A stretch of DNA of 64,000 bases from Prolixibacteraceae bacterium (lineage in GTDB: Bacteria; Bacteroidota; Bacteroidia; Bacteroidales; Prolixibacteraceae). The position numbers and the translations under genes are program-made. Numbering within the stretch: position 1 is the stretch's first letter; every line of letters begins with the position of its first letter. Below, in pieces: positions 1 to 9,483 of the stretch. The notes below the pieces were generated by a model. It made no database searches and had not been told where the DNA came from. It worked only from the letters and a program-made list of their open reading frames with translations. The stretch covers positions 28,964 through 92,963 of the forward strand of contig JAIBEZ010000056.1 of NCBI GenBank assembly GCA_019459485.1. Direction: 5' to 3'.

Positions 1-1
1 A

Positions 2-2167
2 TATACCGCTGCCCGGCAGTTGCAGGATGGACAAAAGGAAATGCTTCGCCATTATCAGTTTGAATCAGGAATGACATTGAGCGGATCGAATGCCGATGTT
101 CGTTTCCCGATCAAACCGTCGGAAGAAGGTGCAATCGTACTGGCATTGTACAATGCGATCGCCGCTGCCAAAGGTGGAACTGTGGTTTCGGGCGTTCAAT
201 CGTCGGTTGATGTTGCCGAACTTGCAAAAGACCTTCTGGAAAATGAAAATCACAGCATCGTAATTTCAGGAAGCAACGATGAAAATATTCAGTTATTCGT
301 AAACGGAATTAACCAGTTATTGGGTAATTACGGACAAACCATCGGGCTGGACAAACCGCTTTTAACGAAACAAGGTGTTGATCAGAATATGGACCGTTTG
401 TTGTCAGACTTGAAAGCAGGTTCAGTAAAAGCATTGCTGGTTTGGGGGGCCAATCCGGTGTACGATCATCCACTCGGGAAAGAATTTGCAGCGGCAATTC
501 CAAAATCAGGATTGAGTGTTTCATTTTCTGAACGTCCCGATGAAACAACTGCTTTGTGCCAGTATGTTTTGCCTGAAACCAATTTTCTGGAAAGCTGGAA
601 CGATCTGGAACCAAAATCAGGAATTTACAGCCTTTCGCAACCAACCATTGCCCCAATTTTTAATGCCCGTGCACCACAGGAGTCACTGCTGAAGTGGGCA
701 GGGAATGATAAAAAATACCACGACTTTATTAAAAACTTCTGGAATGAAACACAATTTCCGAAGCAAAAAGAAATAACCGATTTCCGCGAGTTCTGGAATA
801 CTTCGTTGCAGAATGGAGTTTTCGAAACCGTTCAGGAGCCGAAACTAAATTATTCTGCGGAAGGAATTGCACCGGCTGCCAGTCAGATAAAAAGTGCAGG
901 TTCAGGAATTGAAGTTGCCTTGTACGAAACGGTGGCTCTTGGAAACGGGAAATATGCCAACAACCCTTGGTTGCAGGAATTACCCGATCCGGTTGCAAAA
1001 ATCAGCTGGGACAATTTCGCGGCAGTTCCGGTGGCGTATGCCGAAGAAAACGGACTGAAAAATGAAGATGTCATCAACATAAACGGAATTGAATTGCCCG
1101 TATTTATCCAACCCGGACAAGCAAAAGATACCATTTCTGTAGCATTGGGTTATGGCCGCGAAATCGCCGGAAAAGTAGGCGATCAGACAGGCATAAACCT
1201 TTACCCTTCGGTCGGAACCGAAAATGGGACTCGCCGGTATTATCTGACTTCAGCAAAAGTTGAAAAAGTTGCCGGAAAAACGTTTGAACTGGCCATTTCG
1301 CAAACCCATTACCTGATGGAAGGCCGACCAATCGCCCGTGAAACTTCGCTGGATGATTACATTAAAAATCCTTCTTCAGGAAACGAACTGAAAGCCGAAC
1401 ACGAATCAAAAGCAGTAACATTGTACGAAGAGCCGGTTTACAATGGGCACCATTGGGGTTTGGCAATTGACCTGAATTCGTGCACCGGCTGCGGAAACTG
1501 TGCCATTGCCTGTCAGGCTGAAAACAATGTTCAGGTGATCGGAAAAGAACAGGTTCGCAACCGGAGAATTATGCACTGGATCAGAATTGACCGGTATTAT
1601 TCTGAAAATCCTGAAAATCCGAAAGTATCCTTTCAGCCGGTAATGTGCCAGCACTGCGGAAATGCTCCCTGCGAAAATGTCTGCCCGGTGGCTGCAACTC
1701 CGCACAGCGAAGAAGGCTTGAACCAAATGGCTTACAACCGTTGCGTTGGAACCAAATATTGCATCAACAACTGCCCGTACCGCGTTCGCCGGTTCAACTG
1801 GTTTCAGTACGTAAAAAACGACAAATTCGACTATGCATCGAACAGTGATCTGGGCCGGATGGTGCTGAATCCTGATGTAACAGTTCGTTCACGTGGAGTT
1901 GTTGAAAAATGCTCGATGTGTGTTCAACGCATTCAGGAGAAAAAACAAGTGGCAAAACTGGAGGGAAGAGCAATTGCCGAGGGCGAAATTAAAACAGCCT
2001 GTTCACAGTCGTGTCCCGGAAATGCCATCGTATTTGGCGACCTTGAAAATCCGGAAAGCCGCATTTCGAAGCTGTTTAAAGACAAGAGAAACTACCATTT
2101 GCTGGAAGAATTACACACTTTACCGTCGGTTGGCTACCTGACCAAAGTAAGAAACATAAACGCATGA
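2..2167 (+). CDS. actB: Alternative complex III subunit ActB, 5' truncated
   Basis: Iron-sulfur subunit of the quinol:cytochrome c oxidoreductase (alternative complex III), which oxidises menaquinol in the membrane. The frame is open to the left window edge, so the true start lies outside. About the first 1400 nt encode a molybdopterin-oxidoreductase-like region. The last ~700 nt encode a ferredoxin-type region with four cysteine clusters: CTGCGNCAIAC near nt 1482-1512, CQHCGNAPCENVCP near 1648-1690, CVGTKYCINNCP near 1742-1780 and CSMC...CSQSCP near 1912-2020. In this family the molybdopterin-like domain is thought to lack the cofactor. It is followed 28 nt later by actC and heads the visible part of an actBCDEF operon; actA would lie upstream. 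Identification is firm; the N-terminus cannot be assessed. Confidence 0.93.
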   Translation, partial: YTAARQLQDGQKEMLRHYQFESGMTLSGSNADVRFPIKPSEEGAIVLALYNAIAAAKGGTVVSGVQSSVDVAELAKDLLENENHSIVISGSNDENIQLFVNGINQLLGNYGQTIGLDKPLLTKQGVDQNMDRLLSDLKAGSVKALLVWGANPVYDHPLGKEFAAAIPKSGLSVSFSERPDETTALCQYVLPETNFLESWNDLEPKSGIYSLSQPTIAPIFNARAPQESLLKWAGNDKKYHDFIKNFWNETQFPKQKEITDFREFWNTSLQNGVFETVQEPKLNYSAEGIAPAASQIKSAGSGIEVALYETVALGNGKYANNPWLQELPDPVAKISWDNFAAVPVAYAEENGLKNEDVININGIELPVFIQPGQAKDTISVALGYGREIAGKVGDQTGINLYPSVGTENGTRRYYLTSAKVEKVAGKTFELAISQTHYLMEGRPIARETSLDDYIKNPSSGNELKAEHESKAVTLYEEPVYNGHHWGLAIDLNSCTGCGNCAIACQAENNVQVIGKEQVRNRRIMHWIRIDRYYSENPENPKVSFQPVMCQHCGNAPCENVCPVAATPHSEEGLNQMAYNRCVGTKYCINNCPYRVRRFNWFQYVKNDKFDYASNSDLGRMVLNPDVTVRSRGVVEKCSMCVQRIQEKKQVAKLEGRAIAEGEIKTACSQSCPGNAIVFGDLENPESRISKLFKDKRNYHLLEELHTLPSVGYLTKVRNINA

Positions 2168-2195
2168 TCATCAATCAAAGAAAATAGGACGGATT

Positions 2196-3590
2196 ATGTA
2201 CAAAACGGACGTACGAGGAAAATTAATTGACGGAGAAAAATCGCTCAGTCAGATTTCGCAGGAAATTCTGGAACCCATCAATGGCAAAACACCCAAATGG
2301 TGGTATGCTGCCATGGGGATAAGTTTGGCCATGTTTGCATGGGGAGCTCACAGTATTTTCCTGACCCTGACCCAGGGAGTTGGAACATGGGGAGTCAACA
2401 ATACTGTCGGATGGGGATGGGCCATTATTAACTTTGTTTGGTGGATCGGTATCGGTCATGCCGGAACCGCTTTCTCCATATTTCTGTTGATATTGCGACA
2501 GAAATGGAGAACAGCCATCAACCGCGCAGCCGAGGCGATGACTGTTGTTGCTGTATTTGCAGCAGCTTTGTTCCCTTTGATGCACATGGGGCGCCCCTGG
2601 TTGTTTTTCTTTGTATTTCCTTATCCCAATACCCGCGGTCCGTTGTGGGTGAACTTTAACTCACCGCTCTTCTGGGACTTTGTGGCAATTTCGGCCTATC
2701 TGCTTATTTCGGCGAGTTTCTGGTATTTTGGTATGGTTCCTGATTTTGCAACCATCCGCGATACCACTAAATCAAAAATCAAGAAAGCAGTTTACGGATT
2801 CTTTGCATTCGGATGGACCGGCTCGTCAAGAGAATGGTTGCGGTACGAAGGTTTGGCCTTTGTGTTGGGTGGAATTGCTGCCGTATTGGTAGTTTCAGTT
2901 CACTCCATTGTATCCACCGACTTTGCGGTCTCGGTTGAGCCAGGCTGGCACACCACGCTTTTCCCTCCGTACTTCGTAGTTGGTGCAATCTTTTCAGGAT
3001 TTGCGATGGTTTTGACCTTGGTTACGCTGATGAAAAAGCTTTATAAAATGGGTGACTTTATTACTGAAAACCATGTGGACGCTGTTTGCCGTGTGTTGGT
3101 TTTTGTTTCACTCATAATGGGTACTGCCTACATTACTGAAATACTTATTGCCTGGTATTCAGGTTCCGAATACGAAATGTTTACATTCTTTAAAAACCGT
3201 ATAACCGGCGAATATGCCTTTCAATTCTGGGCGATGTTCATCTTTAATGCTGTCGTTCCGCAGTTGTTCTGGTCCAGGAAAATCCGTAGAAACATGTGGA
3301 TTGTTTTCACCATTTCAATACTCATCAACATTGGTATGTGGTTCGAACGATTCAATATTGTGGTAACCTCGCTGTCGAAAAATTACCTTCCTGCAAACTG
3401 GGCAAGCTACTCACCAACTTTGGTTGAAATCGGCTTTTTTATAGGAACCATCGGAATGTTTTCGGCCGGGGTGCTGCTGTTCTTCCGCTACATTCCGCAG
3501 ATTGCCATCAGCGAAGTAAAGATGATTTCGAAATATAACACGCAGCAAACAGATCACCTAAAACCCGGACACCACCATGATTACGAATAA
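2196..3590 (+). CDS. actC: Alternative complex III membrane subunit ActC (NrfD-like)
   Basis: Polytopic NrfD/PsrC-family quinol-binding subunit of alternative complex III, 464 aa, with about ten hydrophobic segments beginning near residue 37. The soluble N-terminus is short and the C-terminus ends in a His-rich tail (GHHHDYE). It lies 28 nt after actB and overlaps actD by 14 nt, as expected for co-translated subunits. ActC (with ActF) forms the membrane part that takes electrons from menaquinol and passes them to the ActB iron-sulfur clusters. The ATG at 2196 is used; no better upstream start fits between the genes. Length agrees with family members of about 450-480 aa. Confidence 0.93.
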   Translation: MYKTDVRGKLIDGEKSLSQISQEILEPINGKTPKWWYAAMGISLAMFAWGAHSIFLTLTQGVGTWGVNNTVGWGWAIINFVWWIGIGHAGTAFSIFLLILRQKWRTAINRAAEAMTVVAVFAAALFPLMHMGRPWLFFFVFPYPNTRGPLWVNFNSPLFWDFVAISAYLLISASFWYFGMVPDFATIRDTTKSKIKKAVYGFFAFGWTGSSREWLRYEGLAFVLGGIAAVLVVSVHSIVSTDFAVSVEPGWHTTLFPPYFVVGAIFSGFAMVLTLVTLMKKLYKMGDFITENHVDAVCRVLVFVSLIMGTAYITEILIAWYSGSEYEMFTFFKNRITGEYAFQFWAMFIFNAVVPQLFWSRKIRRNMWIVFTISILINIGMWFERFNIVVTSLSKNYLPANWASYSPTLVEIGFFIGTIGMFSAGVLLFFRYIPQIAISEVKMISKYNTQQTDHLKPGHHHDYE

Positions 3591-4107
3591 AAAATACTTA
3601 GTGGGCGTATTCGACAACGAACATACGCTGAAAGATGCCTTTCAAAAGGCGCTTGACAAGGGTGTTGTGATCGAGGAAGTTTATACGCCATATCCGATTC
3701 ATGAAATTTTGCATGGAATGAAATACAAAACACACATTTCGCACGCAGCATTTTTTTATGGATTATTTGGTGTGACTGCAATTATCGGGGGAATGTATTA
3801 TGCTGCTGTTATTGATTGGCCGCTGCTTTTCGGAGGAAAACCGTTCAATACATTTCCATCTTTCATCGTAGTTTCCATCGTAGCGACTATTTTAACGATT
3901 ACAATTTTAACATTGCTGACTTTTTCAATCCGGTCAAAAATATATCCTGGTAAAACAGCCGATATTATTGACGTCCGTGCGACCGACGATAAGTTTATTA
4001 TTCTGCTCGATCAGGAAAAAATGGGAATTGAAATTCCGGCAGTAACACAATTGTTCCAGTCGAACGGAGCTTCTGAAGTGTATGAAAAAGAATCCACCTC
4101 TAACTGA
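3577..4107 (+). CDS. actD: Alternative complex III subunit ActD (DUF3341)
   Basis: DUF3341-family membrane subunit of alternative complex III, 176 aa. The N-terminal ~55 residues form a soluble domain starting YLVGVFDNEHTLKDAF. Two transmembrane helices follow (about residues 60-80 and 95-118), then a soluble C-terminal domain. The start overlaps the end of actC by 14 nt, which indicates translational coupling. The subunit sits in the membrane arm of the complex; its exact role is structural or unknown in the family. The 3' end lies just before the chosen start of actE. Confidence 0.9.
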   Translation: MITNKKYLVGVFDNEHTLKDAFQKALDKGVVIEEVYTPYPIHEILHGMKYKTHISHAAFFYGLFGVTAIIGGMYYAAVIDWPLLFGGKPFNTFPSFIVVSIVATILTITILTLLTFSIRSKIYPGKTADIIDVRATDDKFIILLDQEKMGIEIPAVTQLFQSNGASEVYEKESTSN

Positions 4108-4123
4108 GATAAATTATCAACGA

Positions 4124-4690
4124 ATGAATCTGAAAAACAGCATAAAAAGTTTCGCGGCCTTAATCCTGATACTTATTTTGGGATCGTGCGACCGCGACCG
4201 AAACACTACAGGATGGCAATATTTTGATGACATGGCGCAATCGCCAGCCTACGAAACCTATTCGCCCAATCCCAATTTCGCCGATGGAAAGACCATGCGG
4301 AATCCCGTTGAAGGAACTATTCCGCTGGGGTACGAGCCTTACCTGTATGAGAAGAATGATACTGATCGGGTCGAAGCCGGGGTGGCATTGGTAAATCCAT
4401 ACGAATCGAATGCAAAAAATCTGGAACGTGGAAAACAGGTGTATGCTATTTATTGTACTACTTGTCACGGCGATCAGGGAGATGGCAAAGGTTTTCTATA
4501 CACCAGTAAGAAATATCCGTTTCCGCCAGCCAGCTTATTATCCGATAAAATCAGAAATAATCCTGAAGGCGAAATTTATCACGTAATAAGCGTTGGCTTT
4601 GGAGTGATGCCTCAGCATGGTTCGCAGATTAGGCCCGAAGATCGGTGGAAAGTGGCCATGTATATTAAGGAAGTTTTACACAAACAGTGA
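4124..4690 (+). CDS. actE: Alternative complex III monoheme cytochrome c subunit ActE
   Basis: Lipoprotein cytochrome c of alternative complex III, 188 aa from the ATG at 4124. That start gives a proper lipoprotein signal peptide (hydrophobic stretch, lipobox LGSC with Cys22). An upstream in-frame ATG at 4082 lies inside actD and would add 14 polar residues before the signal, so it is rejected. The heme motif CTTCH is at residues 111-115. A downstream Met in GFGVMPQHG is the likely axial ligand. The protein accepts electrons from the ActB clusters at the periplasmic face and passes them to a terminal oxidase or soluble cytochrome. Confidence 0.92.
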   Translation: MNLKNSIKSFAALILILILGSCDRDRNTTGWQYFDDMAQSPAYETYSPNPNFADGKTMRNPVEGTIPLGYEPYLYEKNDTDRVEAGVALVNPYESNAKNLERGKQVYAIYCTTCHGDQGDGKGFLYTSKKYPFPPASLLSDKIRNNPEGEIYHVISVGFGVMPQHGSQIRPEDRWKVAMYIKEVLHKQ

Positions 4691-4692
4691 AA

Positions 4693-4723
4693 AGTTCAAA
4701 GTTTCAGGTTTCAAGTTCCAAGT
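4693..4723. repeat. Heptamer-like AT-rich array (TTTCAAGTT type)
   Basis: A run of near-identical 7-8 nt words (ttcaaag, tttcagg, tttcaag, ttccaag) starts right after the actE stop. The same vocabulary recurs at 37811-37840, 37937-37963, 51076-51120, 52621-52643 and 57022-57053, always between genes. The function is unknown. Confidence 0.5.
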
Positions 4724-4763
4724 CGGGTTCGAACATGAAAGGTGAGATTTGATTGGTGGTTTT

Positions 4764-4891
4764 CACCCTGAAGGGGTGGAATATCAATAACCCGGGGTAA
4801 GAGAGGAACGAACGCAACCCCGGGAAAATGAAAAAAAGAAAAGGATCGTCCGCGATTGGCTTTCTATAGAGCAAGAATAATCTTTCGGACG
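4764..4891 (-). repeat. Three-hairpin dispersed element, copy 1
   Basis: A ~128-bp intergenic element between actE and actF, read on the minus strand. It contains a CGTCCG/CGGACG pair (4886-4891 with 4847-4852), a CCCGGGG/CCCCGGG pair around a conserved CGTTCGTTCCTC core (about 4787-4824), and a terminal hairpin CACCC-loop-GGGTG at 4764-4778. The same parts occur in the same order and spacing at 34669-34794. It resembles REP-type elements; no transposase is nearby. Confidence 0.65.
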
Positions 4892-4936
4892 AAAAAGAAT
4901 TAACCCTCACAAAAGAGGAAAAATATAAATGGAAGA

Positions 4937-6115
4937 ATGAAAAATATGGATACAATGGAAGATAAATTGATTGTTCCTCAAAAATTTAAGAATATTTTGT
5001 TTGGATTAATCGCCATCGGAATAATCTCAATCGTTGTGGGTTTCGTATTGGATCCTCACCGGGCGTGGGCCAATTATTTGCTAAACAACTATTACTTTGT
5101 CTCGCTGGCGATTGGGGCGGCATTCTTCGGTGCTATTCAATACATATCACAGGCCGGATGGTCGGCGGCTTTTAAAAGGATTCCTGAAGCAATGGCCTCT
5201 TACGTGCCGGTTGCCGCCGTATTTTTCATACTGATGTATTTTGGGATGCACTCAATATTCCATTGGTCTCACGAAGGAATTACGGAAACCGATGCTTTAA
5301 TTGCCCACAAAGCACCCTACCTGAATATTCCTTTTTTCTTTTTTCGAGTGGTATTGTTCTTCGGATTATGGATTATCATGATCAGACTTCTTCGCAAAAT
5401 TTCGTTGAAAGAGGACGCGGAAGGTGGAATGCAGCATTTTTACGATTCTGAAAAATATTCGAAGGTCATCATATTTATTATCGCCATCAGCTTCACTCTT
5501 TTTGCCATCGACATGATCATGTCGCTCGAACCTCACTGGTTTAGCGCTTTATTTGCGGCAAAAAGCTTTATTGCTGCTTTTTTGCATGCCTCAACAGTAA
5601 TTACCCTGATAGTTATTATTCTGCATAAAATAGGACATCTGAAAATGTTGAACCGCAGCCACCTGCACGATTTTTCGAGATACATCTTTATGCTGTCCAT
5701 CGTTTGGGGTTACTTCAATTTTGTCGAATTCATGATTATCTGGTACGGAAATATTCCTGAAGAAACAATCTTCTTCGTTAATCGCTCGCAGGGAGCTTTT
5801 GGGGTGCTGTTTTATGCCAACATCGTAATAAACTGGTTCATTCCGTTCCTGTTCCTGATGCCCCGAATGACATCCAGAAGTAAAGTTTATATACTTCCTG
5901 TAATCATTGTTTTAATCATTGGACAATACACAGAATTGTATTATTATATCTGGCCGGCTGTGGTTCACGAAGCCAAATTCGGCTTGCTGGAAATTGGCAC
6001 TTATCTCGGATTCCTTGGTTTGTTTACACTGGTAGTTACGAACACTTTGTCGAAAGCCAGCCTTGTTCCGAAAAACCATCCATATCTGGAAGAAAGTATT
6101 TACCATCAGTTCTGA
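4937..6115 (+). CDS. actF: Alternative complex III membrane subunit ActF
   Basis: Second large polytopic subunit of alternative complex III, 392 aa with about ten hydrophobic segments. It shares the quinol-oxidoreductase membrane fold of ActC. The ATG at 4937 is used; internal Met codons at residues 4 and 7 are alternatives. It is separated from actE by 246 nt holding a repeat array and a hairpin element, which is unusual for an otherwise tightly packed operon. A strong terminator follows at 6134-6172, so the operon ends here and no oxidase genes follow in the window. Confidence 0.88.
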   Translation: MKNMDTMEDKLIVPQKFKNILFGLIAIGIISIVVGFVLDPHRAWANYLLNNYYFVSLAIGAAFFGAIQYISQAGWSAAFKRIPEAMASYVPVAAVFFILMYFGMHSIFHWSHEGITETDALIAHKAPYLNIPFFFFRVVLFFGLWIIMIRLLRKISLKEDAEGGMQHFYDSEKYSKVIIFIIAISFTLFAIDMIMSLEPHWFSALFAAKSFIAAFLHASTVITLIVIILHKIGHLKMLNRSHLHDFSRYIFMLSIVWGYFNFVEFMIIWYGNIPEETIFFVNRSQGAFGVLFYANIVINWFIPFLFLMPRMTSRSKVYILPVIIVLIIGQYTELYYYIWPAVVHEAKFGLLEIGTYLGFLGLFTLVVTNTLSKASLVPKNHPYLEESIYHQF

Positions 6116-6133
6116 TGCAGTCGATGCAAGCAT

Positions 6134-6172
6134 AAAAAATCCCGAAATCTGAAGAAGGTTTCGGGATTTTTT
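6134..6172. terminator. Bidirectional intrinsic terminator after actF
   Basis: Perfect 14-bp stem: AAAAAATCCCGAAA at 6134-6147 pairs with TTTCGGGATTTTTT at 6159-6172 around an 11-nt loop, with U-runs on both strands. It lies between the convergent actF and the DHFR-like gene. Confidence 0.85.
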
Positions 6173-6185
6173 ATTAGTCAATTTA

Positions 6186-6710
6186 TCATCTGACATAGTG
6201 CATCTGAACCAGCCCTTTCTCAAACGATTTTACATTAATAAGTTGAAGCTTTTGCTCCTGAAGACCGCCCTTAAACAGCCGGATTCCATCACCCAACAAA
6301 ACCGGAATAATTGAAATAGTCAACTCGTCGATCAAATCCTCCTGAAGCAACTGATGAATGGTTTCGGCTCCGCCATCGCAATAAATATTCTTTCCTTTCT
6401 GACTTTTCAGGGTTGAGATAAGTTCAGGTAAATTTCCGGAGCAGAATTGAATATTGCCTGAATCAGGCTTTGGTGTGCGGGTTAAAACAAACACCTTCCG
6501 ATCGCCATAAGGCCAATCAATGCCCATTGCGAGGATTTTGTCGTAAGTTTTTCGCCCAAGAATTACTGCATCAATTGTTTCGATAAACTTCGAATAGCCG
6601 TAATCTTCACCTTCCTGTTCAACATCCGTTAGAAAGCTGATATCATCATCTTGTTTGGCAATGTATCCATCCAAACTCATGGCGATGTATATACCAAGTT
6701 TGCGATTCAT
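6186..6710 (-). CDS. Dihydrofolate reductase family protein (RibD C-terminal-like)
   Basis: 174-aa member of the DHFR/RibD C-terminal reductase superfamily, of the YwjB/YyaP type rather than housekeeping FolA. The N-terminus IYIAMSLDGYIA is the family signature. Further matches are AVILGRKTYDKI, the nucleotide-binding IYCDGGAETIHQLL, and IIPVLLGDGIRLF near the C-terminus. It probably reduces a pterin-like or other small substrate with NAD(P)H, but the substrate is unknown. It stands alone, convergent with actF and sharing its bidirectional terminator. Confidence 0.82.
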   Translation of the reverse strand: MNRKLGIYIAMSLDGYIAKQDDDISFLTDVEQEGEDYGYSKFIETIDAVILGRKTYDKILAMGIDWPYGDRKVFVLTRTPKPDSGNIQFCSGNLPELISTLKSQKGKNIYCDGGAETIHQLLQEDLIDELTISIIPVLLGDGIRLFKGGLQEQKLQLINVKSFEKGLVQMHYVR

Positions 6711-6759
6711 ACTGTAAGTTATTAAATGTCTTTTGTTTACTGAAACTGAATACTGATCA

Positions 6760-8787
6760 CTATTTCTTTCTGATTATCGAAAGCGCTTCCTCCACCGTTT
6801 GAACCGGAAGTTGGCAGCTACTATCCTGGCAAATGTAAATCAGCGTTTTCCCGGCTACGAATCTGTTTACCAATAAAGGCAAATCATTTTCCGAAGTTCC
6901 GGCGCAAAAAACAACCTGAGGCAAATAGTTTATCTGTAGCGCTTTTAACAAATTCAATGCATTTTCGCCGATAATTGCAATCTCAAAATGAGTTCCGGTC
7001 ATATCCAGCATCAGTTGCGACCAATTGCTGTAACCTGAAGGATAATCAACCATATTGCCACTGACCAAATCAAGCATTTCGCGGGCAGTTTTCAGGTATT
7101 CAGGCCGATCGAGTAAATACGAAAGCCTGAATAAATTTTTCGCCATGACGGAGTTTGACGCAGGAATCACATTGTCGTGAATTTCATAAGTCCGCGTAAT
7201 CAGATCCTTCTGATCATTGGATGTAAAACTGAAGACATTCTTTTCAGTGTCAAAGAATTCAGTCAGTGTAATTTTTGTTAAACGGGCAGCCTCATCGAGC
7301 CAGCTTTTCTCACTGGTGCATTCAAAAATTGCGGTAAATGCTTCTATAACAAAAGCATAATCTTCCAGGAAACCGTTGATTTTGGCCTGATTGTTTTTAT
7401 ATGAGTGAAGGAGACGACCGTCATCACCAATCATTTTTGATTTCAGGAACATTGCATTTTTCAACGCTAACTGAAGGTATTCGTCCTGCCCCATTGCATT
7501 GTAGCAACCGAGCAACCCGGTTATGGTCATTGCATTCCACGAAGCCAGGATTTTATCATCAAGTCCGGGGCGAATTCTTTTTTCGCGTTCGGTAAGCAAC
7601 TGCAATTTCCAGGTTTTCAGTTTAGCTTCAAGCTCTTTTTCCTGAAGTTGATGACTGGTGGCAAACGATGCATTTTCTTCCGTCCGCAGCAGAATGTATT
7701 GATTGTACTCCCAAAATCCCAGCGAATTCACATTGAAGTATTCGCTGAAAAGAGCAAAGTCATTTTTTAATATCAGTTCGAGTTCCGATTTCGTCCAGAC
7801 GTAGAATTTCCCTTCTTCGCCTTCGCTATCGGCATCGAGCGCCGAATAAAATCCATTTTCAGGAGAAAGCAACTCCCGTTTCAAAAATTCCACCGTTTCC
7901 ACCATTACTTGTTTATAGTTTGGATTCGGTTCTGTTTTGAAAGCATTTGCATACAACCCGAGTAATTGTGCATTGTCGTAAAGCATTTTCTCGAAGTGCG
8001 GAACTTTCCAGATTTCGTCGGTCGAATAGCGGGCAAAACCACCGCCAATCTGATCGTACAACCCGCCAAACGACATTTTTTGCAAGGTCAGTTTTACCTG
8101 ATCCAATATTTTTTCATCCTGAAATTGCTGCCCTGCGCGAAGCAGAAACTGCCAGTTGTTTGGAAGCATAAACTTCGGAGCGCCTTTGGTACCTCCATTT
8201 TTGGTATCGAACTGATTGCTCCATTTTGAAAGAAGCGTTGGCAGCAACAATGGATCTGAATTCGCTTGACTGTTTGAAACAGAAGTCAGCGAATTTTGCT
8301 CAATTCCCCGGTGCATCTTTTCAGCATATTCTACTGTTTTTTCAAGATTTTCGTCATAAAAAACAGAGACCGCATTCAATGCTTCCACCCAACTGTCTTT
8401 TGGGAAATATGTTCCGCCCCAGATCGGGCGTCCATCAGGCAGAGCAATCGCGTTGAGCGGCCAGCCACCACGTCCGGTTAATAGCTGCACGGCTGTCATG
8501 TAAATGTGATCGATGTCAGGGCGTTCTTCCCGATCGATTTTAATACACACAAAATGTTCGTTCATTAAGCGGGCAACATCGGCATCTTCAAATGATTCGT
8601 GCTCCATCACGTGGCACCAGTGACAAGCTGAGTAGCCAATACTGATGAGCAAAAGTTTGTTTTCCGATTTTGCCTGATTCAGCGCCTTTTCGCCCCACGG
8701 CTGCCAGTTAACCGGATTGTGCGCATGTTGCAGCAAATACGGCGATGTTTCGTGAATCAGTTCGTTGGTATATTTTTCTTCTTGCAT
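6760..8787 (-). CDS. DUF255 thioredoxin-fold protein, YyaL/SPATA20 family
   Basis: 675-aa protein from the ATG at 8787; a TTG three codons upstream is the only extension. The N-terminal ~170 residues are a thioredoxin-like DUF255 domain beginning with [16 protein letters not shown] and carrying [14 protein letters not shown]. The rest is an (alpha/alpha)6-barrel of the six-hairpin glycosidase type (for example [16 protein letters not shown] and [10 protein letters not shown]). Family members are often annotated as thioredoxin-domain proteins or N-acylglucosamine-2-epimerase-like; the reaction is not established. No signal peptide is visible. It is monocistronic on the minus strand. Confidence 0.85.
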   Translation of the reverse strand: MQEEKYTNELIHETSPYLLQHAHNPVNWQPWGEKALNQAKSENKLLLISIGYSACHWCHVMEHESFEDADVARLMNEHFVCIKIDREERPDIDHIYMTAVQLLTGRGGWPLNAIALPDGRPIWGGTYFPKDSWVEALNAVSVFYDENLEKTVEYAEKMHRGIEQNSLTSVSNSQANSDPLLLPTLLSKWSNQFDTKNGGTKGAPKFMLPNNWQFLLRAGQQFQDEKILDQVKLTLQKMSFGGLYDQIGGGFARYSTDEIWKVPHFEKMLYDNAQLLGLYANAFKTEPNPNYKQVMVETVEFLKRELLSPENGFYSALDADSEGEEGKFYVWTKSELELILKNDFALFSEYFNVNSLGFWEYNQYILLRTEENASFATSHQLQEKELEAKLKTWKLQLLTEREKRIRPGLDDKILASWNAMTITGLLGCYNAMGQDEYLQLALKNAMFLKSKMIGDDGRLLHSYKNNQAKINGFLEDYAFVIEAFTAIFECTSEKSWLDEAARLTKITLTEFFDTEKNVFSFTSNDQKDLITRTYEIHDNVIPASNSVMAKNLFRLSYLLDRPEYLKTAREMLDLVSGNMVDYPSGYSNWSQLMLDMTGTHFEIAIIGENALNLLKALQINYLPQVVFCAGTSENDLPLLVNRFVAGKTLIYICQDSSCQLPVQTVEEALSIIRKK

Positions 8788-8871
8788 GTTTTCCAAATTT
8801 TGTATTGCAAGGAAAACAAGTGGGTGGAAAGAAAGTTTTTGAGGAGATCAGGTGGTGAGATTCAGCTCAGT

Positions 8872-9228
8872 TTAATTAATGTTCTTAATTAATTCCTGTA
8901 ATTCTTTGTCTGAAATTGTTGCTGTTTCGCCTTTGTTATAAATTGAAATGAGGATAACAGTTATATTTTCGCCATCAAATTCAGCAATGCCCAGAATTTC
9001 TGTTTCAAGATGACTGATTACCCTTAAACCCCCACTTTTACCCTTGTTTTTACTTTTTGTCGCTAATCGGATTTTATAGCTATCATTTCCAAGCGGAGTT
9101 CCCATCCTGGGATTATCTTTCAGGTCCAATCCAAGTTGAAATAATTCTCTGGTTAAGGAAGGATATTTCTTTAGAAGCGGTTTTGCCTGCCTTTTAAAGC
9201 TTTTGGCAATTCTAACTGTCACTTTCAT
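8872..9228 (-). CDS. RelE/ParE-superfamily toxin-like protein
   Basis: 118-aa basic protein resembling RelE/ParE-type mRNA interferase toxins. The N-terminus (FKRQAKPLLKKYPSL), the mid-region GTPLGNDSYKIRLA and the core strand GGLRVISHL match the family pattern. Its start overlaps the end of the upstream small gene by 17 nt, the usual antitoxin-first arrangement. It would cleave or block translation when unbound. The catalytic set cannot be assigned by eye, so activity is an inference. A type II toxin is the best reading. Confidence 0.75.
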   Translation of the reverse strand: MKVTVRIAKSFKRQAKPLLKKYPSLTRELFQLGLDLKDNPRMGTPLGNDSYKIRLATKSKNKGKSGGLRVISHLETEILGIAEFDGENITVILISIYNKGETATISDKELQELIKNIN

Positions 9229-9436
9229 TCAGAAAGTCTGATAGCGTTTGAAATTCTTCATACTTTTTGTTAGCAACTTTTATTTCACTCAATCCATCTT
9301 TTATTGCTAACAAAACCTCAAGTTTATTCTGAAGTTTTTTGTAGTCAGAATTGATTTTTTCCCAGATATGAAATGGTACAACAACTGAAGTTTTTACTCC
9401 GTGCTCGTCAACAATATATTGCATTGCATTCTTCAT
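9212..9436 (-). CDS. Putative antitoxin partner of the RelE-like toxin
   Basis: Small 74-aa protein from the ATG at 9436. A longer reading from 9487 overlaps the PhzF gene stop by 4 nt, but its extra 17 residues look unlike an antitoxin N-terminus. The sequence MQYIVDEHGVKTSVVVPFHIWEKI resembles the Phd/YefM-like or prevent-host-death N-terminal strand. The rest is acidic and helical and would wrap the toxin. It overlaps the toxin start by 17 nt, supporting a bicistronic toxin-antitoxin unit that may autoregulate. The family assignment is tentative. Confidence 0.65.
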   Translation of the reverse strand: MKNAMQYIVDEHGVKTSVVVPFHIWEKINSDYKKLQNKLEVLLAIKDGLSEIKVANKKYEEFQTLSDFLNESDS

Positions 9437-9483
9437 GGCAGCCTTTTCTCTTGAATATGAAGTATAAAAGTACAAAATCTGAT